Source of the DNA: JACPDH01 sp041671505
GTDB lineage: Bacteria; Acidobacteriota; Thermoanaerobaculia; Gp7-AA8
Length of the DNA stretch: 64,000 bases
NCBI GenBank assembly: GCA_041671505.1
Contig: JBAZBK010000019.1
Span: 1-64,000, forward strand
Direction: 5' to 3'
Under the pieces are notes generated by a model, which was given only the letters and a program-made list of their open reading frames with translations, was not told the DNA's origin and did no database searches. The position numbers and the translations under genes were made by a program. Positions 50,851-59,126 of this stretch are shown in pieces. Numbering within the stretch: position 1 is the first letter of the stretch; every line of letters starts with the position of its first letter.

Positions 50851-50995
50851 GGCAGATCGGAGGTCAAAAGTCATAAGTCAAAGCAGGCAGGACTTTGCGC
50901 GTGACCCAACGGTGAATGACTGCAAAACATCGCGTCGCGGACGGCGATCGCGCCGGCCGATGGGATTACGATTCACGCCTTACGGAGGATTGGAA

Positions 50996-51514
50996 ATGAA
51001 GCGCACGTTCGTTTTCGTACTCGTGTTTCTGATTGGCGCCACGGCGGGAGGGTTCGCCGCGAAGAAGGGTATTGATTCGTCGCTGTTCGTGGGGCAGAAA
51101 CCAAAGGCCGCTGGCGAAGCTCTGCTCGTCATCGCGAAGGACCAGGCAGGCAAAGGCTCGTGGGAGCGGATCGCAGTCGGTCGCGTGCTCTACCTCTCGG
51201 GCCGTAAGGCCGAGGCGCAGACGATCTTCGACGAAGTCGCCGCGAAGAAGCCGGAGGGAAGCGACTGGCTCCGCATCGGTCGCATTTATCTCGAGGCGGG
51301 CGACTGGGACAAAGCGAAGAGCGCCTTCGACAAGGCTCTCGCGCTTTCACCGAAGGACGCCCCCTGGATGGCCGAGATCGGCGGCTACCACAACCTCAAA
51401 GGCGACCGGGCGAGAGCCGAGGAGCTCTTCACGAAGTCGTTCTCGATCGAGAGCGGAGAGTTCTGGAACACCATCAACGTCGCAGGATCGTACGTGGGCG
51501 TTAAGCCGCAGTAA
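50996..51514 (+). CDS. Secreted TPR protein
   Basis: 172 residues from the ATG at 50996; GGAGG precedes it by 8 bases (50983-50987). An N-terminal helix (KRTFVFVLVFLIGATAGGFA) is a signal peptide or anchor. Then come three TPR-like helix pairs: WERIAVGRVLYLSGRKAEA, WLRIGRIYLEAGDWDKA, WMAEIGGYHNLKGDRARA, with the terminal EFWNTINVAGSYVG. TPRs bind partner proteins; no partner is evident. Followed by an AGGCGA-type repeat. Confidence 0.8.
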   Translation: MKRTFVFVLVFLIGATAGGFAAKKGIDSSLFVGQKPKAAGEALLVIAKDQAGKGSWERIAVGRVLYLSGRKAEAQTIFDEVAAKKPEGSDWLRIGRIYLEAGDWDKAKSAFDKALALSPKDAPWMAEIGGYHNLKGDRARAEELFTKSFSIESGEFWNTINVAGSYVGVKPQ

Positions 51515-51522
51515 GGCGCTGG

Positions 51523-51667
51523 ATCAGGCGGAAGGCGACAGGCGAGAGGCAAGCAGCAGGCATTCGTTCAGCGCCGATACGCTCGGGAGGCGCAACCCTG
51601 AAGTCCGGACTTACTTCGACCGGTCCATGGTTGCTGATCGCCTTTCGCCCATCGCCTATCGCCTGAT
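51523..51667. repeat. Inverted repeat built of AGGCGA-type words, copy 2
   Basis: The left arm (51523-51557) ATCAGGCGGAAGGCGACAGG and the right arm (51633-51667) agree at about 28 of 35 positions. The spacer includes GAAGTCCGGACTTACTTC, an inner palindrome. It lies between the convergent TPR and PilZ genes, nine bases after one stop and about four before the other. Confidence 0.8.
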
Positions 51668-51670
51668 GCT

Positions 51671-52366
51671 CTACGGCTCGTACCGTCCGCGCGGCTCGTC
51701 GGACGGAGTGGCGAGCGTGATCTGCGCGAAGACGCGGATCAGGCGGCGCTGTTCCTCGTTTGCTTTTTCGAAGGCGCGCCGTAGAAGGTCGATCTCCTTG
51801 TCCCCCTCATCCGACGAGACGGTGAAGCCGTTCGCCGGCTGCTCGGGAGAGTCGACTTTTTCGCTCTTCCACCGGCCGTTTCTCTCGAGCATGCATCGCA
51901 CGTAGGGGCGGGTCTCCATCCAGCTCGCGAGCGCGGCGAGTGGAATCGCGCCACTCGATTCGTCGATTCCGTTCATCGCTTCGGCGTTCGAGAAGGCGTC
52001 GGCCTGCTGCCTCGCGATCGCCCGCTGTACCCGCTTGCGCAGCGCTTCCTTGATCGTTTCGATCTGCCCTTCGAGCCCGGTGAACTGGAGACCCGAGCGG
52101 TAGATCTGGAGCGTGTTCGCTCCCTGGCGAACCAGCTGCAGCTTCGATCGTTTGATCTCGCAGGTGAGCTCGTGATACTCGCGCTCGAGCCGGAAGCGCA
52201 GTGTGCTCTTCGTCCCGGGAGGGATCTGGTTCGGATGCTGGATGCCGGCGCCTTTGAGGCTCAGATCGACCAGCACGACCTCGTAGGTCGCGAACCGCGC
52301 GGGGCGCGGCATTTTGAAGACGAGCCTGTTCGTCGTCCGTCTCGACTGGGAGTCTGCCGGAGGCAT
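51671..52366 (-). CDS. PilZ-domain protein
   Basis: 231 residues from the ATG at 52366, with GGAAGAGAG upstream. The first half is a PilZ-like beta barrel: RRTTNRLVFKMPRPARFA, VVLVDLSLKGAGIQHPNQIP (the D/NxSxxG motif is DLSLKGAG), and PGTKSTLRFRLEREY. The second half has a helical EALRKRVQRAIARQQADAFS. PilZ domains bind c-di-GMP; the upstream RxxxR motif here is SQSRRTTNR, which is imperfect, so binding is likely but not certain. A diguanylate cyclase is encoded at 57528. Confidence 0.82.
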   Translation of the reverse strand: MPPADSQSRRTTNRLVFKMPRPARFATYEVVLVDLSLKGAGIQHPNQIPPGTKSTLRFRLEREYHELTCEIKRSKLQLVRQGANTLQIYRSGLQFTGLEGQIETIKEALRKRVQRAIARQQADAFSNAEAMNGIDESSGAIPLAALASWMETRPYVRCMLERNGRWKSEKVDSPEQPANGFTVSSDEGDKEIDLLRRAFEKANEEQRRLIRVFAQITLATPSDEPRGRYEP

Positions 52367-52493
52367 CTTCTCTCTTCCACCGAAGAGCTTAGCACTCCGG
52401 AATGCATACGTCGCACCCCGGAATCTTCGACACCGCGCGTCATCGGGCGAAGTACAATCAGCGCTCCCGAAACCCCTGACCGACGAGGTTCCC

Positions 52494-53072
52494 ATGCTGC
52501 GAGCCGGAAGCAAAGAGAAGCTGGATGGCGGCAGGATCAAGGGAAGCATGATCCGCTCCCGATTTGACTGGCTGAAGGACTCACACCCCGACATCGACAG
52601 GCGCACGATCGTCGAGGCGCTACCCGAGCCTACCCGCGCGAAGCTCCTGCGCGGAATCCTCGCGTCGGACTGGTACGACTTCGCAGACCTGATCGCGGTC
52701 GACAGCGCCTTCCTCGCGCGCTTCGGAAGCGAGACGCCTGACGTTCTCAAGGACTTCGGCCGCTACTCGGCCAAGATGAACGTCACGTCGATGGTCAACG
52801 CGATGACGGTTCATGAGTTCTTCCGGAACTCGGTCAAGCTCCACGACCGGTTTCAGGACTTCGGCGAGGCGGCATACGAGCAGACCGGCGACAAGGGGGG
52901 CAAGATGATCTTCCGCAAATACCCCTGCTACAGCGTCGTCTTCTGTGAGAGCGCCTTCGGCTTCTTCGAGCAGTGTGTCGCGATGTTCGGCGGAACGAAC
53001 GTGAAGGTCACCGAGGCGACCTGCCAGTGCCGGGGCGATGCCTCGTGCACGTTCTCGATGAGCTGGGCGTAA
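52494..53072 (+). CDS. V4R/DUF2378-like domain protein
   Basis: 192 residues from the ATG at 52494, with GAGG before it. The body (WYDFADLIAVDSAFLARFGS, FQDFGEAAYEQTGDKGGKMIF) and the Cys-rich end ATCQCRGDASCTFSMSW resemble the V4R / heme-NO-binding group and the myxobacterial DUF2378 set. The two cysteines with His-free surroundings suggest a small-ligand sensor. Lies 22 bp before the ATP-grasp gene, so probably an operon with it. Family call by memory; moderate. Confidence 0.68.
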   Translation: MLRAGSKEKLDGGRIKGSMIRSRFDWLKDSHPDIDRRTIVEALPEPTRAKLLRGILASDWYDFADLIAVDSAFLARFGSETPDVLKDFGRYSAKMNVTSMVNAMTVHEFFRNSVKLHDRFQDFGEAAYEQTGDKGGKMIFRKYPCYSVVFCESAFGFFEQCVAMFGGTNVKVTEATCQCRGDASCTFSMSWA

Positions 53073-53094
53073 ACGGGCGTCAGGGGAGGGACGG

Positions 53095-54294
53095 ATGACG
53101 AGGCCGCCGACGATTCTCTGCGTATCGGGCTACTTCAAGGGAGCACGCTTCATCGAGACCTGCAAGCGCGAAGGCTGCACGGTCTATCTCCTCACGATCG
53201 AGAAGCTGCTCAAGGAACCATGGCCGCGGCACGCGCTCGACGAAGTCTGGGCGCTGCCCGACTTCGAAGACGACGCGACGCTCATCAAGACGGTCGCTTA
53301 CCTCGCGCGCAATCACGAAATCGACCGCATCGCGCCGCTCGACGACTACGACGTCGAGCGCGTCGCACGCCTGCGCGAGTACCTTCGACTTCCCGGCATG
53401 GGCGAAACGACCGCACGCTATTTCCGCGACAAGCTCGCGATGCGCTCGCGCGCCGAGTTCCGCGGGCTTCCGATCCCGCGGTTCGTCCATATCCTCAATC
53501 ACGCGAAGATCGAGCGTTTCATGCGCGAGGTTCCTCCCCCCTGGATGTTCAAGCCGCGCGCCGAGGCGTCGTCGATCGGGATCAAGAAGCTCTCCTCTCC
53601 CGACGAGGTCTGGAAGGTGGTCCATGAGCTCGGCGACCTCCAGTCGCGATACCTGCTCGAGCAGATGATCCCGGGCGACGTCTTTCACGTCGACTCGATC
53701 GCCTCCGAGGGAGAGGTCGTCTTCGCCGAGTCGAGCAAGTACCGGCGCCCGCTCTTCGACGTCACGCATTCGGGCGGCATCTTCGCGACCAGCCTCCTTC
53801 CGCGCGACGATTCCGACGCCGTCGAGCTCATGCAGATCAACAAGGAGCTCGTGCGCCATCTCGGCTTCGTGCGCGGCGTCCTCCACACCGAGTTCATCAA
53901 GGGACGCGACGACGAGGAGTTCTACTTCCTCGAGACCGCTGCCCGAGTCGGCGGTGCCCACATCGCGGAAATGGTCGAAGCGGCCACTGGCGTGAACCTC
54001 TGGGAGGAGTGGGCGAAGATCGAAATCAGCCAGGGCGAGTTTCCTTACGTCCCTCCGACCGCGCGGAGCGATTACGCCGGCCTGATCGTTTCGCTTGCGA
54101 GACAGGAACGCCCCGATACGTCCGCTTACGACGATCCGGAGATCGTGTGGCGTCTCGACAGAAAACACCATGTCGGGTTCATCGTCACGGCGCCGACGCC
54201 GGATAGGGTGCAGGAACTGATCGACTCCTACATGCCGCGCATCGAGCGCGACTTCTCGGCATCGCTTCCGGCGCCCGAGAAGCCGACTTCGTAA
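53095..54294 (+). CDS. ATP-grasp domain ligase
   Basis: 399 residues. An N-terminal pre-ATP-grasp Rossmann part (TILCVSGYFKGARFIETCKR) is followed by the ATP-grasp core: PPPWMFKPRAEASSIGIKKL (the ATP lysine), YLLEQMIPGDVFHVDSI, and the magnesium-site EFYFLETAARVGGAHIAEMV. It is of the carbamoyl-phosphate-synthase-large / L-amino-acid-ligase type, which joins a carboxylate to an amine with ATP. Substrates unknown. Cotranscribed with the V4R-like gene. Convergent with the 162-residue protein at 54353. Confidence 0.87.
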   Translation: MTRPPTILCVSGYFKGARFIETCKREGCTVYLLTIEKLLKEPWPRHALDEVWALPDFEDDATLIKTVAYLARNHEIDRIAPLDDYDVERVARLREYLRLPGMGETTARYFRDKLAMRSRAEFRGLPIPRFVHILNHAKIERFMREVPPPWMFKPRAEASSIGIKKLSSPDEVWKVVHELGDLQSRYLLEQMIPGDVFHVDSIASEGEVVFAESSKYRRPLFDVTHSGGIFATSLLPRDDSDAVELMQINKELVRHLGFVRGVLHTEFIKGRDDEEFYFLETAARVGGAHIAEMVEAATGVNLWEEWAKIEISQGEFPYVPPTARSDYAGLIVSLARQERPDTSAYDDPEIVWRLDRKHHVGFIVTAPTPDRVQELIDSYMPRIERDFSASLPAPEKPTS

Positions 54295-54352
54295 ACCACG
54301 ATCGCGAACCGCAGGCGCGCGGCGTGCCGTGCTTCTGCGCGCTCATCTCTCG

Positions 54353-54841
54353 TCAGAGCCGTTTGTGTACCGTGAAGCCCTGGTGCTTCGACTTCGAACG
54401 GAAACGGAAGAGTCGGACGGTCTCGTCCAGGAACGCTGAGATGATCTCGGGCGTCCCGGTCACCGTGAACATCCTCACTCCCGCGCGCCCCGTCAGCAAT
54501 TCCTCGGGGCTGGCGTCGACGAGCACCGAATACCAGCAATGGAGAGTGTCCCGATCGGCCGAGATCGCGAACACATAGCAAGGGCTCGGGATGTAGACGA
54601 GGTCTTCGCTCATCACGGTCGGAATCTCCAGCATCGGACGCCGCGTCGGAGGCGCGTCGAGCCAGACGGCAATCAGTTTCGTCAGGAAGCCGCGAAGGTG
54701 CGATACCGCCGTGTCCATACCGGACGCTCGATTCACGTCCTTTAGCGTCTCGTTGTCCACGGTCCAGTGGAAGCGGAGCACCGGCTGGTCTCCCCCCGTT
54801 CCTGCCGCAACGAAATCACTGCCCGAATTGTCTCCGCTCAC
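54353..54841 (-). CDS. Protein of unknown function
   Basis: 162 residues with GC-rich codon use like its neighbours. A soluble chain with segments FHWTVDNETLKDVNRASGMD, AVWLDAPPTRRPMLEIPTVM and YIPSPCYVFAISADRDTLHC; no motif I recognise. Convergent with the ATP-grasp gene and 54 bp downstream of the aldo/keto reductase on the same strand, perhaps cotranscribed. Confidence 0.65.
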   Translation of the reverse strand: MSGDNSGSDFVAAGTGGDQPVLRFHWTVDNETLKDVNRASGMDTAVSHLRGFLTKLIAVWLDAPPTRRPMLEIPTVMSEDLVYIPSPCYVFAISADRDTLHCWYSVLVDASPEELLTGRAGVRMFTVTGTPEIISAFLDETVRLFRFRSKSKHQGFTVHKRL

Positions 54842-54895
54842 GATTCGCCTGCTCTCTTAACTCGATACGTCCCGTGCGGTTCCCGGTTTCCCCGC

Positions 54896-55861
54896 TCAAC
54901 CTTCGCGATAGATCTGCCGCACCCAGGTCGCCTCGTCCTCGGACAGCGGCACACCGACGACCGCCGCAGAGGCAACCTGCGCTGGATTTCGCTGCCCCAG
55001 AAGCACGCATCCCGTCGGGGCGTCGGCAAGAAGGGCCCCGACGAGCGCATGAAGCACCGGCTGCGGGTGCGCCGTCCAGCGCGCCTCGACCAGCTTGCGC
55101 GCCCGCTTCATTCTGTCGATCACCGCCGCGTCGCCAAACCCTTCGACATTGCTCCGGAAGTCCCCTTCCGGAAACGAGACGGGAGCATCGTACTTCCCCA
55201 GCAGCAACCCGTGCATGATCGGCGAGAAGAACGCGACTCCCGCGTCATGCCGCGCGATCCAGTCGCGCAGCCCCGACTCCGCGAAATCGTCGTCGATCAC
55301 GTTCCGGTAGGGCTGTACGACATCGGGATCGACCTTGTCGATGAAGCGCATGATCTTCGGAGCTTCCCAGTCGGACAGGCCGATGAACCGCACCTTTCCT
55401 TCCTCGCGAAAACGCCGGACCAGGGCCAGGGCGTCGTCGAAGTATTCGTCGGAAGGCCCGAAATCACAGTGGTGGAGGTAGTAGAGATCGATCACCTCGG
55501 TTCGCAGCAGCCGCAGAGACCGCTCGAAGTTCGTGCGGATGACGTCGGGATGATAGAAGTGCCCGCGTCCTCCCTTGTCCCATCCGACTTTGGTCGCGAG
55601 GAAGATGTCCTTTCTCGGCACCTCGCCCCACATGCCGCCGATCAACTCTTCCGAACGTCCGTTTCCGTAGACGTCAGCGGTATCCCAATGATCGATCCCT
55701 TCGGCGGCGGCGCGGACGAGCGCGTCACGAGCCAGTCCGTCGTCGTGCCCCGTCCACCCTACCGAAGTGCCTTCGTTCATGTTCGGCCCGCTGTAACCCC
55801 AGGTACCGAGGCTCACGGCGGGAACGGAGACGCCCGTGCGGCCGAGTCTTACGCGGCGCAT
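54896..55861 (-). CDS. Aldo/keto reductase
   Basis: 321-residue NADPH-dependent oxidoreductase, TIM barrel. It starts MRRVRLGRTGVSVPAVSLGT. The catalytic Asp and Tyr are in HWDTADVYGNGRSEELIG; the lysine in FLATKVGWDKG; the histidine in YYLHHCDFGPSDEYFDDALA. The family tail region GVPLSEDEATWVRQIYREG ends the protein. Substrate not predictable. Transcribed toward the unknown 162-residue gene. Confidence 0.92.
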   Translation of the reverse strand: MRRVRLGRTGVSVPAVSLGTWGYSGPNMNEGTSVGWTGHDDGLARDALVRAAAEGIDHWDTADVYGNGRSEELIGGMWGEVPRKDIFLATKVGWDKGGRGHFYHPDVIRTNFERSLRLLRTEVIDLYYLHHCDFGPSDEYFDDALALVRRFREEGKVRFIGLSDWEAPKIMRFIDKVDPDVVQPYRNVIDDDFAESGLRDWIARHDAGVAFFSPIMHGLLLGKYDAPVSFPEGDFRSNVEGFGDAAVIDRMKRARKLVEARWTAHPQPVLHALVGALLADAPTGCVLLGQRNPAQVASAAVVGVPLSEDEATWVRQIYREG

Positions 55862-55882
55862 TGGCGGACTCCTTCGGAGTAC

Positions 55883-56022
55883 CGAATTGAGAATTCGGAA
55901 TTGAGAATTGAGAGATGTAAAATGTAGTGTTTTTGATTTCTCATAAATATCACGCCACTAACACTCACAAACATACGCCAATATTAATATCCCTCAATTC
56001 TTAATTATTAATGCTCAATTCG
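55883..56022. repeat. AT-rich inverted repeat, GAATTGAGAATTC type
   Basis: The left arm (55883-55916) starts GAATTGAGAATTCGGAATTG; the right arm (55990-56022) is TCCCTCAATTCTTAATTATT with more mutations. The 73-bp spacer is very AT-rich for this genome. It fills the gap between the aldo/keto reductase start and the thioesterase stop, both minus strand. Confidence 0.82.
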
Positions 56023-56025
56023 GCC

Positions 56026-56487
56026 TCACCAACGGTGATACGCCGGATGTCCTTCCTTCACTGCGACGAACGTCCCGCGGCAAGTGGCCGTGATCTTCCC
56101 TCGGGCCTCGAGTGTCGCTTCGATGACCGCACGATCTTCGGTGGATTCGGCGACCCGCGCTCGAAGCTTCACCTCCGCGTCGAGCGGCGTCGGGCGAAGC
56201 AGCCTCACGTGGAAGTCGGCCGTCACGGTGCACGGCGGGGTCTCCGCTCCGGCCTTCGTCATCAGGTGCCAGGCTGCAGTCCAGTTGCTGTGGCAATCGA
56301 GCAGAGCACCGCAGATTCCGCCGTTCAACATTCCGGGAAACGCCTCGTGGTGCTCCTCGGGATGCCACGTGCAGACGACCTCCTCGCCTTCGACGAAGCT
56401 CTTGATGCGCAGCCCTTTCGGATTGGATGGGCCGCAGCCGAAGCATCGATTGTGGGGCGCGTAGCGGTCCTGAAGGCTTTCGTTCAT
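56026..56487 (-). CDS. PaaI-type hotdog thioesterase
   Basis: 153 residues from the ATG at 56487; the open frame is longer but the upstream part is antisense to the exonuclease gene. HNRCFGCGPSNPKGLRIKSF, then the hotdog core FPGMLNGGICGALLDCHSN with the catalytic-loop residues, and TVTADFHVRLLRPTPLDAEV, TATCRGTFVAVKEG. The substrate, probably an acyl-CoA, is unknown. Divergent from the exonuclease gene with about 95 bp between. Confidence 0.88.
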   Translation of the reverse strand: MNESLQDRYAPHNRCFGCGPSNPKGLRIKSFVEGEEVVCTWHPEEHHEAFPGMLNGGICGALLDCHSNWTAAWHLMTKAGAETPPCTVTADFHVRLLRPTPLDAEVKLRARVAESTEDRAVIEATLEARGKITATCRGTFVAVKEGHPAYHRW

Positions 56488-56582
56488 ACGCGTATCGTAA
56501 TTCAGGCGTCCGCTCGAGTGGGATGCCTCCTTGCCCGCCGTCTCCCGTTGCACTAACGTGTCGATTACGCGAGGGAAACGCC

Positions 56583-57518
56583 ATGAAGCGCCTGGTGATC
56601 GACATCGAGACGGTCGGCACTCCGTGGGAGGAGCACGATCCATACGTCCGTGAGTTCCTGATCAAGGGGATGAGCGACGCCGAGGCGGAAGAAGAGAAGC
56701 GCCGTGGAGGCCTCTCTCCATTCCGTGGGCGCATCGTCGCGATCGGCGTGATCAACGCGGACGACGGACGCGGCGCGGTCCTTTACGAGGTGCCAGGCCA
56801 GGAACAGCTCGTCACGCGGAAGGACGGAAACCGCACCTTCATCTCGGGGACGGAGAAGTTGATCCTCCAGCAGTTCTGGAGCTACATGAACCGGGACGAT
56901 CGCTTCATCTCGTTCAATGGCCGGCAGTTCGACGGGCCGTTCATCATGATCCGCTCGGCGATCAACGGCGTGGTGCCGAAGCGCGACCTCGTCGGCCCGC
57001 GCTACCACTTTCACCCGAACTGCGATCTGCGCGACGCCCTCACCTTCAACGGGACCGTCAACACGCGCCAGATCCGCTTCAACCTCGACTTCGCCTGCAA
57101 GGCGTTCGGCATCTCGAGCTCGAAGACCGAGTCGATGGACGGCCGCGCGGTCGAGACGGCATACCGCGAAGGGCGCTACGAAGAGATCGCGACTTACTGC
57201 CTCGACGACGTCCGCGCGACGTGCGAGCTCTACCAGAAGCTCGTGCCGACGATCCTCGTCTGGAACGAGGCATTCAGGAAGGCCGAGAACCTGAATCCGC
57301 CAACGGCGAAGCGCAACGAGGATCAGAGCCTGATGGATGCGGTACGCGAGGGATCGGAGGGGCTTGCGGACGCTCTCGAAGGAATGGACGAGAAGGTGGG
57401 GCCCGACACGCCCGTCATCAGCTCGAGGCCGTCGATGAAGGTCCTCAAGAAGCTCATCCGCGAAGAAGACGACGAGGAGCTTCCCACGACCGACCCGTTT
57501 GCAGACGACAAAGGTTAG
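56583..57518 (+). CDS. PolB-type 3'-5' exonuclease domain protein
   Basis: 311 residues from the ATG at 56583. The ExoI motif is RLVIDIETVGTPWEE; ExoII RFISFNGRQFDGPFIMIRS; ExoIII EEIATYCLDDVRATCELYQK. This is the DNA_pol_B_exo2 family: a stand-alone DNA-polymerase-B-like exonuclease, without polymerase. The C-terminal tail is charged and likely disordered. Role in repair inferred. The next gene, convergent, ends 9 bp away. Confidence 0.9.
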   Translation: MKRLVIDIETVGTPWEEHDPYVREFLIKGMSDAEAEEEKRRGGLSPFRGRIVAIGVINADDGRGAVLYEVPGQEQLVTRKDGNRTFISGTEKLILQQFWSYMNRDDRFISFNGRQFDGPFIMIRSAINGVVPKRDLVGPRYHFHPNCDLRDALTFNGTVNTRQIRFNLDFACKAFGISSSKTESMDGRAVETAYREGRYEEIATYCLDDVRATCELYQKLVPTILVWNEAFRKAENLNPPTAKRNEDQSLMDAVREGSEGLADALEGMDEKVGPDTPVISSRPSMKVLKKLIREEDDEELPTTDPFADDKG

Positions 57519-57527
57519 GCCGGACGC

Positions 57528-59078
57528 TTAGCGCGCGACGACCTGGTTTCGTCCACGCTTCTTCGCTTCGTAGAGGCTCTCGTCCGCCGCATCGAGGAGT
57601 CCCTGTGGATCGTTCGCGCGTGCGTTCGAAGCGACTCCGATGCTGACTGTGACTCGGAGATCGGGATGCACCTCGCTCCAGTCGTAGTTTTCGATCGCGG
57701 CGCGGTACTCTTCGGCCGCGACGGCGGCTCGCTCGACGGGAGTTTCCGGAAGCACGATCACGAACTCCTCGCCGCCGTAGCGGGCTACGGCGTCGGTTCT
57801 CCGCTTCCGCTGGAGGACGATCTGCATCATCGTCCTGAGAACGACGTCTCCGATACGGTGGGAGAAACGGTCGTTCACGTCCTTGAAGTGGTCGGCGTCG
57901 ATCATCGCGACGCTGAGCGGGTGACCGTGCCGCCGGCACCGCTGCATCTCCTCCTCGAGATGCTTGTCGAGGTAGCGACGATTGTTCACGCCGGTGAGGC
58001 TGTCGTGAATGCTCAACTCGTCGAGCTCCGCCGCCTGCTTCTCGAGCAGCTCGTACGCGCCTTTCAGATCGTCCTGCTGGCTCTCCAGGAGCGCGTTCGC
58101 CCGTGCGAGCTCGACGTTTCGCAGGTGTGATACTTCCTGCTCGTGCCTGACTTTTACCAGGTCGATCTGGGCGGTCAGACTCTCGACCTTCTCCTTGGCG
58201 AGCTCGTCGAACACGCGACCGCGCTCCTGGTGATAGTGCCGGAAGTGCTCGAGCGCGTTGCGGTAGTCGCCGAACTTTTCGTAGGCGCGCGCGAGTGCAA
58301 AGTGCGCGGTGAATACCTCGCGCGGCACCCTCGCCTCTTCGGCGAGCGCGAGCGCCTGGCGAAGGTTCACGATCGCTTCCTTCTCATCCCCCATGTCGGT
58401 CAGGAGAGAACCGAACGCGGTGTGGATCTCGGCCATGACGCGGAGCGAGTCTCCTTCGCGTGCCGCATCGAGCGCCTTGGTGAACGCTTCCATCGCCATG
58501 TAGTGTTCGCCGATCTCGACGTAGACCCTGGCGATGCCGAGAAGGGACCAGCCGAACAGCGAGCGGTGTTCTTCGAGTGGAGCGACGAGTGTCGCCGAGC
58601 GCAAAAGAGTCGCGAGCGCTTCCTCCCAGTGGCGGAGATTCAGGTGCGCCTCGCCGACGTTCGCGAGAACTCTCGCCAGCATCTCCACGTTGCCGGCGTC
58701 GCGCGCTGCCTCTTCGGCGCGCGCATAGATCTCGAACGCCTTGTCGACATCGCCCAGCTCCTCGTGGACGACGGCAAGATAGTTGAGGGCGCGACTCGCG
58801 AGCTCGGGCCGCGCGAGCTCGCGGTACCTGGTCTCGGCCTCTTTGAGTTTCGCCAGCGCTTCCTGATAGCGGCTCTGCTGTGTGAGTGCCGCGCCGATCC
58901 AGGTCAGCGCGTCGGCTTCGGCCATGCCTTCACCGCCGTTCGCCCGAATGGCTCCCAGCGCGCGCGTCGCGACGCTCTCGGCGTGGCTGTATTCGGCCGC
59001 GTGGAAGGCACGCTCAGCCTCGGCGAGAAGCTCCCCGATTCCGCTCGCTGCGGCGACACGATCAGTGTCTTCGGCCAA
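57528..59078 (-). CDS. TPR-containing GGDEF diguanylate cyclase
   Basis: 516 residues from a TTG at 59078, chosen because GGAGG lies six bases upstream; an ATG at 59084 abuts the GGAGG directly. Residues to about 330 are TPR-like helix pairs (ALTWIGAALTQQSRYQEALA, WSLLGIARVYVEIGEHYMAM). A coiled coil (LVKVRHEQEVSHLRNVELAR) leads to the GGDEF domain: DSLTGVNNRRYLDKHLEEEM, DHFKDVNDRFSHRIGDVVL, active loop RYGGEEF. The I-site RxxD (RRTD) lies five residues before GGEEF, so product inhibition is expected. Makes c-di-GMP; a PilZ protein is at 51671. Divergent from mnmA by 48 bp. Confidence 0.93.
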   Translation of the reverse strand: MAEDTDRVAAASGIGELLAEAERAFHAAEYSHAESVATRALGAIRANGGEGMAEADALTWIGAALTQQSRYQEALAKLKEAETRYRELARPELASRALNYLAVVHEELGDVDKAFEIYARAEEAARDAGNVEMLARVLANVGEAHLNLRHWEEALATLLRSATLVAPLEEHRSLFGWSLLGIARVYVEIGEHYMAMEAFTKALDAAREGDSLRVMAEIHTAFGSLLTDMGDEKEAIVNLRQALALAEEARVPREVFTAHFALARAYEKFGDYRNALEHFRHYHQERGRVFDELAKEKVESLTAQIDLVKVRHEQEVSHLRNVELARANALLESQQDDLKGAYELLEKQAAELDELSIHDSLTGVNNRRYLDKHLEEEMQRCRRHGHPLSVAMIDADHFKDVNDRFSHRIGDVVLRTMMQIVLQRKRRTDAVARYGGEEFVIVLPETPVERAAVAAEEYRAAIENYDWSEVHPDLRVTVSIGVASNARANDPQGLLDAADESLYEAKKRGRNQVVAR

Positions 59079-59126
59079 CCTCATCCTCCAGGATCGACTG
59101 AACCAGTCTACCCCCATACGGGTCGC

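Noticed and set aside
50869..50940. A TCAAAAGTC-type word array after the DUF6642-like gene as another full inverted repeat
   Set aside because: Only one arm is clear; the would-be second arm (GACTTTGCGCGTGACC) matches too weakly to call.
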